Below are positions 33,318 to 41,720 of a DNA stretch of 64,000 nucleotides, one piece after another. Source of the stretch: Acetobacter tropicalis. Its GTDB lineage: Bacteria > Pseudomonadota > Alphaproteobacteria > Acetobacterales > Acetobacteraceae. The position numbers were made by a program, and so were the translations under genes. How positions within the stretch are numbered: position 1 is the first letter of the stretch; every line of letters starts with the position of its first letter. Under the pieces are notes generated by a model. It was given only the letters and a program-made list of their open reading frames with translations. It was not told the origin of the DNA and made no database searches. The stretch lies in the NCBI RefSeq assembly GCF_001580915.1, contig NZ_LHZQ01000222.1:124001-188000 (forward strand), read 5' to 3'.

Positions 33318-35084
33318 TCAGAATGTCAGTTCCAGATTGGTTTGTACAAATGCGCCAGAAGACGCCCCTACCTTGATCAGGGATTTGGAGGCAAAGGCAT
33401 ATTCTCCGTCTATGCTGAATGTTACGTGTCTGGTAGCGCGCCACGTAAAGCTGGCCTGTGGCATGGTGGCCGTATAGGCTCCGCTGGGCCGGAAAGCATA
33501 TGGCGCGGTGGGGTTGGAATAAATGGCGTCATTCACGCTGCTGCGCCAGATAACGGGCACTTTCATGAGCAGGGATGTGTTCCGGCTGGTGGCGATTGTG
33601 GCAATCGGCCCAACATCAATAAGGTTGGAGTTGCCGATATAGGTGCTGATATCCAGATAGTACGCGCTCGGCACATACGGGGAGAGGAAGTTCCCCCAAC
33701 TGCTGGTCTGGCTCTTGCGGGTATCACCGCCTGAAATATCGTCAGCCTGAATGCCGATGGCCGGACGCCCCCACCAGTTGGCAAAGCGCCATGAAACGGT
33801 GGCGTTAAAGGAATAGGCAGATACGGGGCGGGTACGTCCATTATTGGCCGGACGGAACTCACCACCCTGCCACATGCCGCCCAGCGAGAATTCAATGGGG
33901 CCAGCGTTGCCCCATACGCGCATGCCGGGTGTATCGCGGTGCGTGGACCCGGGAATGGTACCACGGCTTGCAGCAATTGGGTTGCTGGCCAGCAAGTAGC
34001 CCAGATAAAATGTATCAACAAAAATCTGGCTGTTTCTGTTCATTAGCTTGAAGTTGGGCAGCGCATAGGATGTGTAAGCTCCAAATAGCCGCGACCGCCA
34101 CCCCACCTGATCATGAAAGGCTACGGGCGGAGCGTTATTGGTCAGGCTGAGGTCAAAGATGTCAAACCGGAAGCGCTTCCAGAAGGCGTAACCGCGTAGC
34201 CCGTTCCAGGAATAGGGCAGGGTGGGATACACCGCGCCAGCGGTCACGTAGGGCGGGGCATCCAGGAAGGTCATGCGCCCCACCATGGCGCCCATGGTGG
34301 CCCCAAGCATATGACCGCGCACTTCAACAAATGCCTGCTGGGCATCCAGCTTGCTGCGCCAGCGGCCACCGGCGTAGCCAAAATAGTTCATCCCGCCTGC
34401 CTGCGCGCTCATCAACTCACCATAGAGGCGTACATGCTGGCCCAGATGCAGGTCTGCACCGGCGTTCCAGCGCAGGTTGGACCGGTAGGAGGGGCTGGTG
34501 CGCAGGGTGCCAAACCCGGCCTTCTGATCATAAAATCCGTGGTGGCGGAAGTTGCCGCTCAGGCTGAGATAGATGGAGCCGCTGTCATTGAACGGGATGT
34601 ATTTCAGGGGGTCCAGCATATCAATGCGGTTACGTTTGTCCCGCAGGGAAGACCAGTCTTCCGCCCAGCGGGAGACTGCGTAATAGCCAACGGTGCCAAA
34701 ACCGGCAGCCGCCCCCGTGTTGGCGTTGAATACCCCCCAAGGCCCCTGATGCAGCAGCGCTGACGGAAGAGGTTTCAGTTCCAGAGACTGCGGCTGGCCG
34801 TAGGCTTCCGGTCGGCTGGTCAGCGGTGGCAGAAGCATATTGTCCCAGAATCCAGGTCTTTTCATGGGTTCTGGGTGTTCATGCTCCGGGGTTGGCCCGT
34901 GAGGGTCTGCCAGCGTGTTTGTCTGGGTGGAGGGGTGGGATGTAGGCACATTCGGGTGCTGCATAATGGCGGAGTTGGGTGCCGTTTCTGGCGTATGTGC
35001 CGCATGTGCCGCAACCGGAAGACAGGCCATGGCCACGAGGAGGCCAAGAGACGTGAACGGTGCGGGCGTGAGGGAAGAAGACAT
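33318..35084 (-). CDS. Alginate-export (AlgE-like) family outer-membrane beta-barrel
   Basis: A 588-residue outer-membrane porin. A signal peptide occupies residues 1-29 (VAAHA-AH cleavage). A His/Pro-rich linker extends to about 75. The rest is a beta barrel with alternating hydrophobic strands, including SGSIYLSLSGNFRHHGFYD, HVRLYGELMSAQ and AFVEVRGHMLGATMGAMVGR. This is the arrangement of the alginate-export domain family. The last strand ends with Phe (NLELTF). In Pseudomonas AlgE secretes alginate, but most alphaproteobacterial members stand alone, as here, with unknown substrate. The start at 35084 is set by GGAG five bases upstream; an ATG 48 bases earlier has no site. Confidence 0.78.
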   Translation of the reverse strand: MSSSLTPAPFTSLGLLVAMACLPVAAHAAHTPETAPNSAIMQHPNVPTSHPSTQTNTLADPHGPTPEHEHPEPMKRPGFWDNMLLPPLTSRPEAYGQPQSLELKPLPSALLHQGPWGVFNANTGAAAGFGTVGYYAVSRWAEDWSSLRDKRNRIDMLDPLKYIPFNDSGSIYLSLSGNFRHHGFYDQKAGFGTLRTSPSYRSNLRWNAGADLHLGQHVRLYGELMSAQAGGMNYFGYAGGRWRSKLDAQQAFVEVRGHMLGATMGAMVGRMTFLDAPPYVTAGAVYPTLPYSWNGLRGYAFWKRFRFDIFDLSLTNNAPPVAFHDQVGWRSRLFGAYTSYALPNFKLMNRNSQIFVDTFYLGYLLASNPIAASRGTIPGSTHRDTPGMRVWGNAGPIEFSLGGMWQGGEFRPANNGRTRPVSAYSFNATVSWRFANWWGRPAIGIQADDISGGDTRKSQTSSWGNFLSPYVPSAYYLDISTYIGNSNLIDVGPIATIATSRNTSLLMKVPVIWRSSVNDAIYSNPTAPYAFRPSGAYTATMPQASFTWRATRHVTFSIDGEYAFASKSLIKVGASSGAFVQTNLELTF

Positions 35085-35632
35085 CAAACTCCAAAAATTT
35101 TTTTTTGGAAGAACGTAGCCAATGTTTTCCATGGTTCGTAACTTTGAACTGACATGTTTTGGAAAGAGAGCCGATCCGTATTTTTTATTGTTGGTTGGGG
35201 AAGCGGACTCTCTACGGTCTGAACACCTGTTACGGTGTCAGACGGGCGTTGACATCGTTCTACGCCTGAAGGGAGTAGGTCGCGCGTCAGAATGCGGGAG
35301 AACAGCACAGGGCACAGCCGGGGGGAAAAAAGAAAGAGACGTAGACTGAAAGACCGGTTCAGTCTTCAAAAGAATGCTGTGCATCGCGAGTACCTTAAAA
35401 TTGGGTGGCATAGTGAGGTGAAAACACCGGCTATGCTCTTTGGTTTTTTCTGCTCTGCATTATGGGTATGACTATATGAGCAGATTGTCATCTCGCGTTT
35501 GCGTGTGAAAAATAAAATTTAAAAAGCAGTTTCTTGGGGAACCATCACCGAAAGTCCACGCCAGAGGGCGCACTCTACTGCGGATAGAGTGCAAAACTGC
35601 GAAAGGGCTCTGGAACACAGCAGGACAATTTT
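35085..35632. other. Long intergenic region with a perfect hairpin
   Basis: About 550 bases with no credible gene on either strand. It contains a perfect 8-bp inverted repeat GCACTCTA / TAGAGTGC at 35570-35577 and 35585-35592 with a 7-base loop and no T-run, so it is not a standard terminator. An AT-rich stretch at 35400-35530 could hold a promoter for the leftward porin gene. Confidence 0.45.
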
Positions 35633-36157
35633 TTAGTGTGCGGCGGAGCCATCCAGCGCCTTCAGGCAGGTATCTGCACGCACGGAAAAGTGAATATCAT
35701 GCATCGCCATTACGGCCTGTCGGGCACGCACGCGCCAGCTGCGGGGCATACCTTCCGGCGAGCAGACGGTCTGTGTGCTGAAATTGGGGTCTCTGGCCTG
35801 AGTTGTAGAGGCCAGCACCGCCGCAGGGTGAGCCGGCAATGCATACCGCATGGCCAGCCGTAACGAGCGGGCGGTGGAGGCATCCGCCAAAGGCATGAGG
35901 GCGGGGATGACGCGCGCGGTGTCCAGTTGTCCGCTGCTTACGGCCTGCCTGACCTCGGACCATTTGTGTGTCTTGTTCAGGGTTTCGGCCGTCTGACGCG
36001 CGCCATCCGTTTCAATCATGTGTAACAGGTGAGAGGAAGAGGAATCAGTCGTCTGATGAGGAACTGCCTGAAGAGGGTGATCCGTGAGGGTAAGGGAAAA
36101 GGCCCCAACTGTTCCCGCGGCAAGCAGAAAGAGGGCCGAGAAACGGGCAAGACGCAT
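35633..36157 (-). CDS. Small exported protein of unknown function
   Basis: A 174-residue protein with a clear signal peptide (MRLARFSALFLLAAGTVGAFS). It continues as a mostly helical, Ala/Arg-rich soluble domain: AETLNKTHKWSEVRQAVSSG, then SLRLAMRYALPAHPAAVLAS. Two Cys residues near the C-terminus (TVCSPEG and DTCLKALDG) could form a disulfide in the periplasm. I do not recognise a family. It stands alone on the minus strand. Confidence 0.7.
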   Translation of the reverse strand: MRLARFSALFLLAAGTVGAFSLTLTDHPLQAVPHQTTDSSSSHLLHMIETDGARQTAETLNKTHKWSEVRQAVSSGQLDTARVIPALMPLADASTARSLRLAMRYALPAHPAAVLASTTQARDPNFSTQTVCSPEGMPRSWRVRARQAVMAMHDIHFSVRADTCLKALDGSAAH

Positions 36158-36424
36158 GAAATCGGTCTCCTTTCCTGACAGTAAGGGCGCTGAGGGTGGC
36201 AGTAAAAAAACCGGATAAAACTGATGAAAGAATAGCTGCCCGAAAATGGCGGGGAGAAGGCGTTTAAACGGAAAGGTTGCGGCAAGAGGGCAGGCTATTC
36301 TATAGCAGGCCCAATTCGTCAGACATCAGGGGAACCTGAACCATGGCGGCGCCGCGGGTTGCCGCTATAAGCCCTGTGTGATCTGGCTATGAACCCGCAA
36401 CCCCACCCCAAGGATTGAGTCTCC

Positions 36425-36658
36425 ATGAGCGGCAGCACCCCATCACCTTCTGAAATCGCCCGTTTGCAAACAGCCCTGCGCCGCCTGCTTGGGTCTGCCG
36501 GGCTGACGGTCAACAAGCCGCCGCGTGCCGGTATGTCTGTTGAGCTGGCCGTAAATGGCGAAGTCATTGGCACCATTCATCGTGATGATGATGAAGGTGA
36601 AGTGTCTTACGCCATCAACATGGTTCTGCTTGAAGAAGATCTTCCCGCCGAAAAGTGA
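36425..36658 (+). CDS. DUF3126 family protein
   Basis: A 77-residue cytosolic protein. SEIARLQTALRRLLGSAGLTV followed by VELAVNGEVIGTIHRDDDEGEVSY and a DL-containing tail is the DUF3126 pattern found across alphaproteobacteria. AGGA lies 11 bases before the start. Its function is unknown. The gene has its own strong terminator, and the neighbours on both sides face away, so it is monocistronic. Confidence 0.88.
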   Translation: MSGSTPSPSEIARLQTALRRLLGSAGLTVNKPPRAGMSVELAVNGEVIGTIHRDDDEGEVSYAINMVLLEEDLPAEK

Positions 36659-36703
36659 GGTTTCTCTCCTGCGATTGCAGAGGCTTTCCGGTACCAGAGA
36701 CGA

Positions 36704-36740
36704 AAAAAGGCTGCATGGCTTTATAGCATGCAGCCTTTTT
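36704..36740 (+). terminator. Rho-independent terminator of the DUF3126 gene
   Basis: AAAAAGGCTGCATG pairs perfectly with CATGCAGCCTTTTT over a 9-base loop, ending in a T-run. Confidence 0.93.
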
Positions 36741-36948
36741 AATGGCCGAGCCGGCGGCTGGTGGGGTGCGGACCGCACGGTAGCCTCTGAAAGAGTGTTT
36801 GAAAAGCCGGCGGTCCAGCGGGTTTCTTGGTGGCAGAAGAGTTACTCTTTACCCGGAGGCGATGGCCGCGCATCAGGCCATGAAACCTGCCTTTTCAGCC
36901 TCGGAAACCCTTCCCGAACCTCTGACTGTTGGCTCTCCCACCGTGCCT

Positions 36949-37563
36949 TCAGGCGTTGGAGGGCGTTGCCGAGGCGGTAAGGGTCGGCTGCCGTGCCACG
37001 GGGAAATCCACCTTTGTGATCTTCCAATGCCAGCCCTGAATGCGCATCTCAATTTTCAAGGGAGTTTCCCGTTCATGGCCGGGCAGAGGAATGGAAGCCT
37101 CAAACTGGTCCAGCCGTGCAAAACGGAATGAAGTTTTGCTGATCAGCGCCCCCAGAGAGGGTGCTGGCTGCTTGGCAGGGAGGGCTGCAGGCATGGCTTC
37201 ATCCACCAGCGTGCCCAGATTGGCCTGCGTCACATTGATATCAACTGCGTTGGAGACGGCTGTGGAAGCAAAGGAGGAGCCAAACTCCGGTAGATCATCC
37301 GATGCGGGTTGAAGCAGATTAAGACCGGAGAGCGCCTGATGTTTGATGGACGCATCCAGAGAACCCCAGTTGATGACATGCCCCAAGGAGGCCATATCAT
37401 GCGTCTGGAGAGACGTTCCAACAGTCCATAGCGTGACAAAAGGAGACGCAAGATAAAGCCCGAAGGCTGCCGCTGAGGCACCAACACACACTTTTCGCGC
37501 GGTCTGGCGCGAAGGCAGACTGGCTGACCGGGCAGAGCGTCCGGGTGTGGTGAGGGCAATCAT
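36949..37563 (-). CDS. DUF2939 domain-containing protein
   Basis: A 204-residue protein with one N-terminal hydrophobic anchor (ASAAAFGLYLASPFVTLWTV). HDMASLGHVINWGSLDASIKHQ follows, the motif of the DUF2939 family. The C-terminal half, including FRFARLDQFEASIPL and IQGWHWKITKVDFP, is predicted to face the periplasm. The ATG at 37563 has GAGGA about nine bases upstream; an earlier ATG at 37635 is unlikely. It is divergent from the MoeB-like gene. Its function is unknown. Confidence 0.8.
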   Translation of the reverse strand: MIALTTPGRSARSASLPSRQTARKVCVGASAAAFGLYLASPFVTLWTVGTSLQTHDMASLGHVINWGSLDASIKHQALSGLNLLQPASDDLPEFGSSFASTAVSNAVDINVTQANLGTLVDEAMPAALPAKQPAPSLGALISKTSFRFARLDQFEASIPLPGHERETPLKIEMRIQGWHWKITKVDFPVARQPTLTASATPSNA

Positions 37564-37746
37564 GCTATGCAATCCTCGTATGCTAAATTGGTAATTCACA
37601 TATAGCAGACGCATGCCACCCATGCATAGTTTCATGACTAATTTGTCATATTTCTTTCAAGATATGACACAACTCCCCCAAATCCTTACAACGCGGGGAA
37701 AATCGGGCTCTATGCTCTGCTTGGTGTTCTGGAAAGGATCAGATTG

Positions 37747-38523
37747 ATGGCGCTTGAATTTACCGAAGCCGAAATTCAGCGCTATTCCCGCCATATTCTG
37801 CTGCCTGAGGTGGGCGGTACGGGGCAGGCCGTTCTACGGGCTGCCTCCGTGCTGATTATTGGTGCAGGTGGGTTGGGCTCGCCCGTGGCGCTGTATCTGG
37901 CCGCCGCCGGTGTTGGACGGATTGGGCTTGTCGATGATGACGTGGTCGAGCTTTCCAATCTGCAACGACAAATTGTGCATGTCACGGAGGCTGTGGGGGT
38001 GCGAAAGGTGGACTCCGCCCGTGCCCGGCTGGAGGCGCTTAATCCGGAAACAACTGTTGAAACATGGCCCATGCGTCTGACGGCTGAAACCGTGGATGAT
38101 CTGGTGCAGCGGTATGATCTGGTGTGTGATGGATGTGATAATTTTTCTACCCGCTATCTGGTGAACGCGGCGTGCGTAAAAGCGCGTAAGCCGCTGGTGT
38201 CTGCCGCCGTGCAGCGGTTTGAGGGCCAGCTTTCCACATTTCGCCCTTGGCAGGGTGGCCCCTGTTACCATTGTCTTTATCCGGAAACAGATGGTGTGGC
38301 GGAGGGTTTAAGCTGTGGGGAAGCAGGCGTTTTTGGGGCTGTTACCGGGGTAATGGGTACATTGCAGGCGACAGAAGCCCTGAAAGAATTGCTGGGGCTG
38401 GGCACATCCCTGGCCGGACGCCTTCTGATGTGGGATGCTCTGGCCACGCGCTTTACCACCATTGCCCTGCGACGGGACCCTACATGCCCCGTTTGCAGCG
38501 CCGAGCAGGATGTTTCCGCATGA
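37747..38523 (+). CDS. ThiF/MoeB/HesA-family adenylyltransferase
   Basis: A 258-residue E1-like enzyme that adenylates the C-terminal Gly of a ubiquitin-like sulfur carrier (MoaD or ThiS). The nucleotide loop GAGGLGSP is at 39-46. DLVCDGCDNFSTRYLVN is the Asp-containing active-site helix. Cys190 in LSCGEAGVFGA matches the MoeB catalytic Cys position. The structural zinc pairs are C173/C176 and C247/C250. There is no C-terminal rhodanese domain. The ATG at 37747 is chosen over an adjacent TTG. It overlaps the DsrE-like gene by four bases. MoeB for molybdopterin is most likely; ThiF is the alternative. Confidence 0.87.
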   Translation: MALEFTEAEIQRYSRHILLPEVGGTGQAVLRAASVLIIGAGGLGSPVALYLAAAGVGRIGLVDDDVVELSNLQRQIVHVTEAVGVRKVDSARARLEALNPETTVETWPMRLTAETVDDLVQRYDLVCDGCDNFSTRYLVNAACVKARKPLVSAAVQRFEGQLSTFRPWQGGPCYHCLYPETDGVAEGLSCGEAGVFGAVTGVMGTLQATEALKELLGLGTSLAGRLLMWDALATRFTTIALRRDPTCPVCSAEQDVSA

Positions 38524-39008
38524 GCACGTCTTCCGCTGGTTCCCGCACGCCATCACGGTCTCACGCTTCTGCCTCGGTGGGGCCGCTTGCAGGCGTTTCC
38601 GGCCTGTCCGCCGCCTATGCGGAAGGGGGTATGTGTGATCTGGCCATCATGGTGGTGGAAGCGCGGTACGAACGTGTGCATGCCGCGCTGATGCTGGCTG
38701 TTACGGCCAGTGCGCTGGGGCAAACAGTTTTGTTGTTTGGCATGGGGGCTGGCGTGGCAGCCTTTTGTGAGAAATGGGATGGGCTCGAACAGCCCGAGCA
38801 GGATGCTGCGCGGCAGAAAGCCGGGGTGGCAGGCGTGGAAACCCTGCGCACTGCGTTGACTGAACTGGAGGAGGTGAGCCTGATGGTGTGCGACTCCGGT
38901 TTGAAAGCCATGTCTGTGTCTGAGCAGGCGCTTCTTCCGGGTGTGGCTGTGGTGGGGCTTCCTACTTTTCTGGACCAGGCAGGGGCAGCCCGTTTGGCTG
39001 TTTTCTAA
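38520..39008 (+). CDS. DsrE/DsrF-like family protein
   Basis: A 162-residue protein whose ATG overlaps the stop of the MoeB-like gene. After a Ser/Ala-rich N-terminus, the fold shows DLAIMVVEARYERVHAALML and a Gly-rich GQTVLLFGMGAGVAAF. VSLMVCDSGLKAMSVSEQ places a single Cys where DsrE/TusD-type sulfur-relay and peroxiredoxin-like members carry their active residue. Coupling to a sulfur-carrier-activating enzyme suggests persulfide transfer. That role is inferred; many DsrE-like proteins have no known function. Confidence 0.82.
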   Translation: MSTSSAGSRTPSRSHASASVGPLAGVSGLSAAYAEGGMCDLAIMVVEARYERVHAALMLAVTASALGQTVLLFGMGAGVAAFCEKWDGLEQPEQDAARQKAGVAGVETLRTALTELEEVSLMVCDSGLKAMSVSEQALLPGVAVVGLPTFLDQAGAARLAVF

Positions 39009-39097
39009 GGAACCAACACGGTTTGGGAGAGAGTGCCCGAGGGTTCAAACGTGCAAGCCTCTTGCCGCGATGGCCCTCTCTTGGCAGGGATGCAGCC

Positions 39098-40120
39098 ATG
39101 ATGTTCAGAATGTCTTCAATGTTCCGGTTTCAGTTGCTGTCCTGCGTAGCAGGCTGCGTATTTGCCGTGTCTGGTGCCGTGGCGGCTGAAAAGAAGCCAG
39201 CCCCCCATAAACACCATACGCATGCAGCCTCTGCTGCACATGATGCGGCAGTCAAAAAAAAGGCCGCGTCTCATAAGGCAGGAGAGGCAAAGGATGCCTC
39301 CGGCCAGAAGGCGGCTTCCGGCAAGCATGCGCATGGTGCGGCTGCACATCATGAGGACAAGGCCCACGGGGGCTCCAAGGGGCATCACGCAACTGCGGGC
39401 CATACGGCTGTTCATCACGGAACGGACAAGCACAAAGCGGCGGTAGCTGCTGGTGCAGCGGGTGTTGCAGCCGGAGCCGCTGCTACCAATGCCGCGGCAA
39501 CACCTGCGGACGCCGCACCACCACCCGAGGCAACACCGCCTGAACCCCCGAAAGGTTCTGTAACAGGGCTACCTCTGCCCCGTTATGCCTCCTTGCGGGC
39601 GGATGAAGTGAATATGCGGGCCGGGCCGGGCCGTCGGTTCCCCATTCTATGGGTGTATCATCGCCGTGGCATGCCCATGCGTATTGAGCGCGAATTTGAC
39701 GTGTGGCGCTTGGTTGAAGATCCTACCGGGCAGAAAGGCTGGGTTCAGCAGGCAACCATCTCTGGTGGCCGGGACTTCCTGATTCCGGGTGAGGCACCCG
39801 GCGATGAAAGCCCTATTCCCGAAAAAACAGATAAAAATGGCGTGAAAATCCCGCCCTCCGGTCATATGGATACGCGCGTGCTGGGCACTGTGGCGACGGC
39901 TGATGATGCCAAGTCTATTGCCGGGGCGGTACCGCTTTATGCCAGCGCCCGGACTGATGCCCCGGTTGTGGCGATCCTGAAACCGGGTACAGTCGGCTCA
40001 GTTAAAGAGTGTGCGGCTGGTGCGGACTGGTGCAAGGTTTCGGTCAAGCAGTACACCGGCTGGATATCCCGTCGTGCGATCTGGGGTGTGGACGCAGAGG
40101 AAGCGATCTCACCTTCCTGA
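39098..40120 (+). CDS. Exported SH3 (bacterial SH3b) domain protein
   Basis: A 340-residue protein with a signal peptide (MMFRMSSMFRFQLLSCVAGCVFAVSGAVAA). A low-complexity segment of about 130 residues rich in Ala, His and Lys follows, then a Pro/Glu-rich stretch. Two SH3-like modules complete it: SLRADEVNMRAGPGRRFPILW at about 165-225, and VPLYASARTDAPVVAILKPG with DWCKVSVKQYTGWISRRAIWG at 270-330. Such SH3b proteins usually bind cell-wall peptide stems. The His/Lys-rich region could bind metals or polyanions. AGGG lies about nine bases before the start. Confidence 0.82.
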   Translation: MMFRMSSMFRFQLLSCVAGCVFAVSGAVAAEKKPAPHKHHTHAASAAHDAAVKKKAASHKAGEAKDASGQKAASGKHAHGAAAHHEDKAHGGSKGHHATAGHTAVHHGTDKHKAAVAAGAAGVAAGAAATNAAATPADAAPPPEATPPEPPKGSVTGLPLPRYASLRADEVNMRAGPGRRFPILWVYHRRGMPMRIEREFDVWRLVEDPTGQKGWVQQATISGGRDFLIPGEAPGDESPIPEKTDKNGVKIPPSGHMDTRVLGTVATADDAKSIAGAVPLYASARTDAPVVAILKPGTVGSVKECAAGADWCKVSVKQYTGWISRRAIWGVDAEEAISPS

Positions 40121-40156
40121 AGACCGGTGGCGGGCGGATAAGGAAAAAGATAAATC

Positions 40157-41593
40157 ATGCCTACAACAAACGCGCTGCATTGCCGTACAAAGATTGTGGC
40201 AACGCTCGGCCCGGCTTCTTCCGATTATGAGACAATCCGTGACCTGGCTCAGGCCGGGGCAGATGTGTTTCGCTTCAACTTTTCCCACGGCACGCATGAG
40301 GACCATGCCGCCCGCCATGCCATTGTAAGGCGGGTGGAAGCGGAACTGGGGGAACCCATTGGCATTCTGGCAGACATGCAGGGCCCCAAGCTGCGTGTAG
40401 GAAATTTTGCTGAAGGCAAGGTGACGCTAAAGTCGGGAGCCCCGTTCCGTTTTGACCTCTCGGATGAACCGGGGAATGAAACGCGCGTCCGTCTGCCGCA
40501 TCCGGAAATTATTGCTGTCGCCAAGCCCGGCAGCCGTTTGCTGATGGATGATGGCAAACTGGCCGTGATTGTAGAGCAGGTGGGGCCGGACTGGCTGGAT
40601 ACGCGGGTTGAGGTCGGGGGTGTTCTCTCCAACCACAAAGGCGTCAATGTGCCGGATGTGACGCTGCCTATTCCTGCCCTGACAGAAAAGGACCGGCGTG
40701 ATCTGGCGTTCGCGCTGGGGCTTGGAGTGGATTACGTCGCGCTTTCGTTCGTGCAGCGGCCGGAAGATGTGAGCGAGGCGCGCGCCCTGATCGGGGATCG
40801 CGCCAACCTGCTGGTGAAGCTGGAAAAACCGCAGGCCATGGATAATCTGGAAGCCATTCTGGAACTGACAGATGCCGTTATGGTGGCCCGTGGAGATCTG
40901 GGCGTGGAACTTCCGCCAGAAAACGTACCGCTGGCCCAGAAACGGATTATTCGTCTGGCCCGCAAATTGGGCAAGCCGGTGGTTGTTGCCACCCAGATGC
41001 TGGAAAGCATGATTTCTTCCCCCACGCCCACCCGTGCCGAAGCATCGGACGTGGCGACGGCGGTGTTTGATGGGGCGGATGCCGTCATGCTCTCTGCTGA
41101 ATCTGCAGCAGGGCAGTATCCGCGGGAAGCGGTAAGGATCATGAACCGGATTATCTGGCGCATTGAGCAGGACCCGGAATGGCAGTCCATGATGGCCGTT
41201 GCCCGCCTTGCGCCAGAAGATTACGTGGTGGACGCCATTGCCAGCGCTGCCCAGCAGGTGGCGGACACGCTCAAGGCTTCCGCCATTGTAGCGTATACAC
41301 ACCGTGGGGCTACGGCGTTCCGTATTGCGCGCGAACGCCCGCTCTGCCTCGTGCTGGGCATTACCCCCACCAAGGAAGCCGCCAGGCGCATGGCGCTGGT
41401 ATGGGGTGTGCGTGCTTTTGTGAGCGATGACCGGCGCAACGGCACCAGTGTGGAAGAAATGGTGACGATCGCGCAGGAAGTGGTTGCACAGGCCAAGGTG
41501 GGAAGCTCTGGCAATTCTATTGTCATTGCCGCAGGGGTTCCCTTTGGTGTTGCAGGGTCCACCAATCTGTTGCGGGTGGCAAAAATTCCCTGA
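40157..41593 (+). CDS. pyk: Pyruvate kinase
   Basis: A 478-residue glycolytic enzyme converting phosphoenolpyruvate and ADP to pyruvate and ATP. It opens with KIVATLGPASSDYETI and the FRFNFSHGTHEDH nucleotide segment, then LADMQGPKLRVG. The active-site signature is LVKLEKPQAMDNL with the catalytic Lys. VMVARGDLGVELP and VVATQMLESMISSPTPTRAE follow. DAVMLSAESAAGQYP carries Ser-Ala where many enzymes have Gly-Glu-Thr. The C-terminal allosteric domain ends near 475. Start context is AAGGAAAAAGATAAATC before ATG. Its neighbours are an SH3 protein and gluconolactonase. Confidence 0.94.
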   Translation: MPTTNALHCRTKIVATLGPASSDYETIRDLAQAGADVFRFNFSHGTHEDHAARHAIVRRVEAELGEPIGILADMQGPKLRVGNFAEGKVTLKSGAPFRFDLSDEPGNETRVRLPHPEIIAVAKPGSRLLMDDGKLAVIVEQVGPDWLDTRVEVGGVLSNHKGVNVPDVTLPIPALTEKDRRDLAFALGLGVDYVALSFVQRPEDVSEARALIGDRANLLVKLEKPQAMDNLEAILELTDAVMVARGDLGVELPPENVPLAQKRIIRLARKLGKPVVVATQMLESMISSPTPTRAEASDVATAVFDGADAVMLSAESAAGQYPREAVRIMNRIIWRIEQDPEWQSMMAVARLAPEDYVVDAIASAAQQVADTLKASAIVAYTHRGATAFRIARERPLCLVLGITPTKEAARRMALVWGVRAFVSDDRRNGTSVEEMVTIAQEVVAQAKVGSSGNSIVIAAGVPFGVAGSTNLLRVAKIP

Positions 41594-41720
41594 TAATGGG
41601 AAACGCATGGCTTTCCATGCTCTATGGTCTGGGAAGCGGTGCGGAACCACCGGATGACAGGGGGTGTATGACACGGTATTTCCCCGCCAGCATGATGATA
41701 CAAGGCAGGAGAGATAACGG

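Noticed and set aside
35249-35280. TTGACA -35 promoter element on the plus strand
   Set aside because: No suitable -10 follows at 16-18 bases and no plus-strand gene lies downstream.
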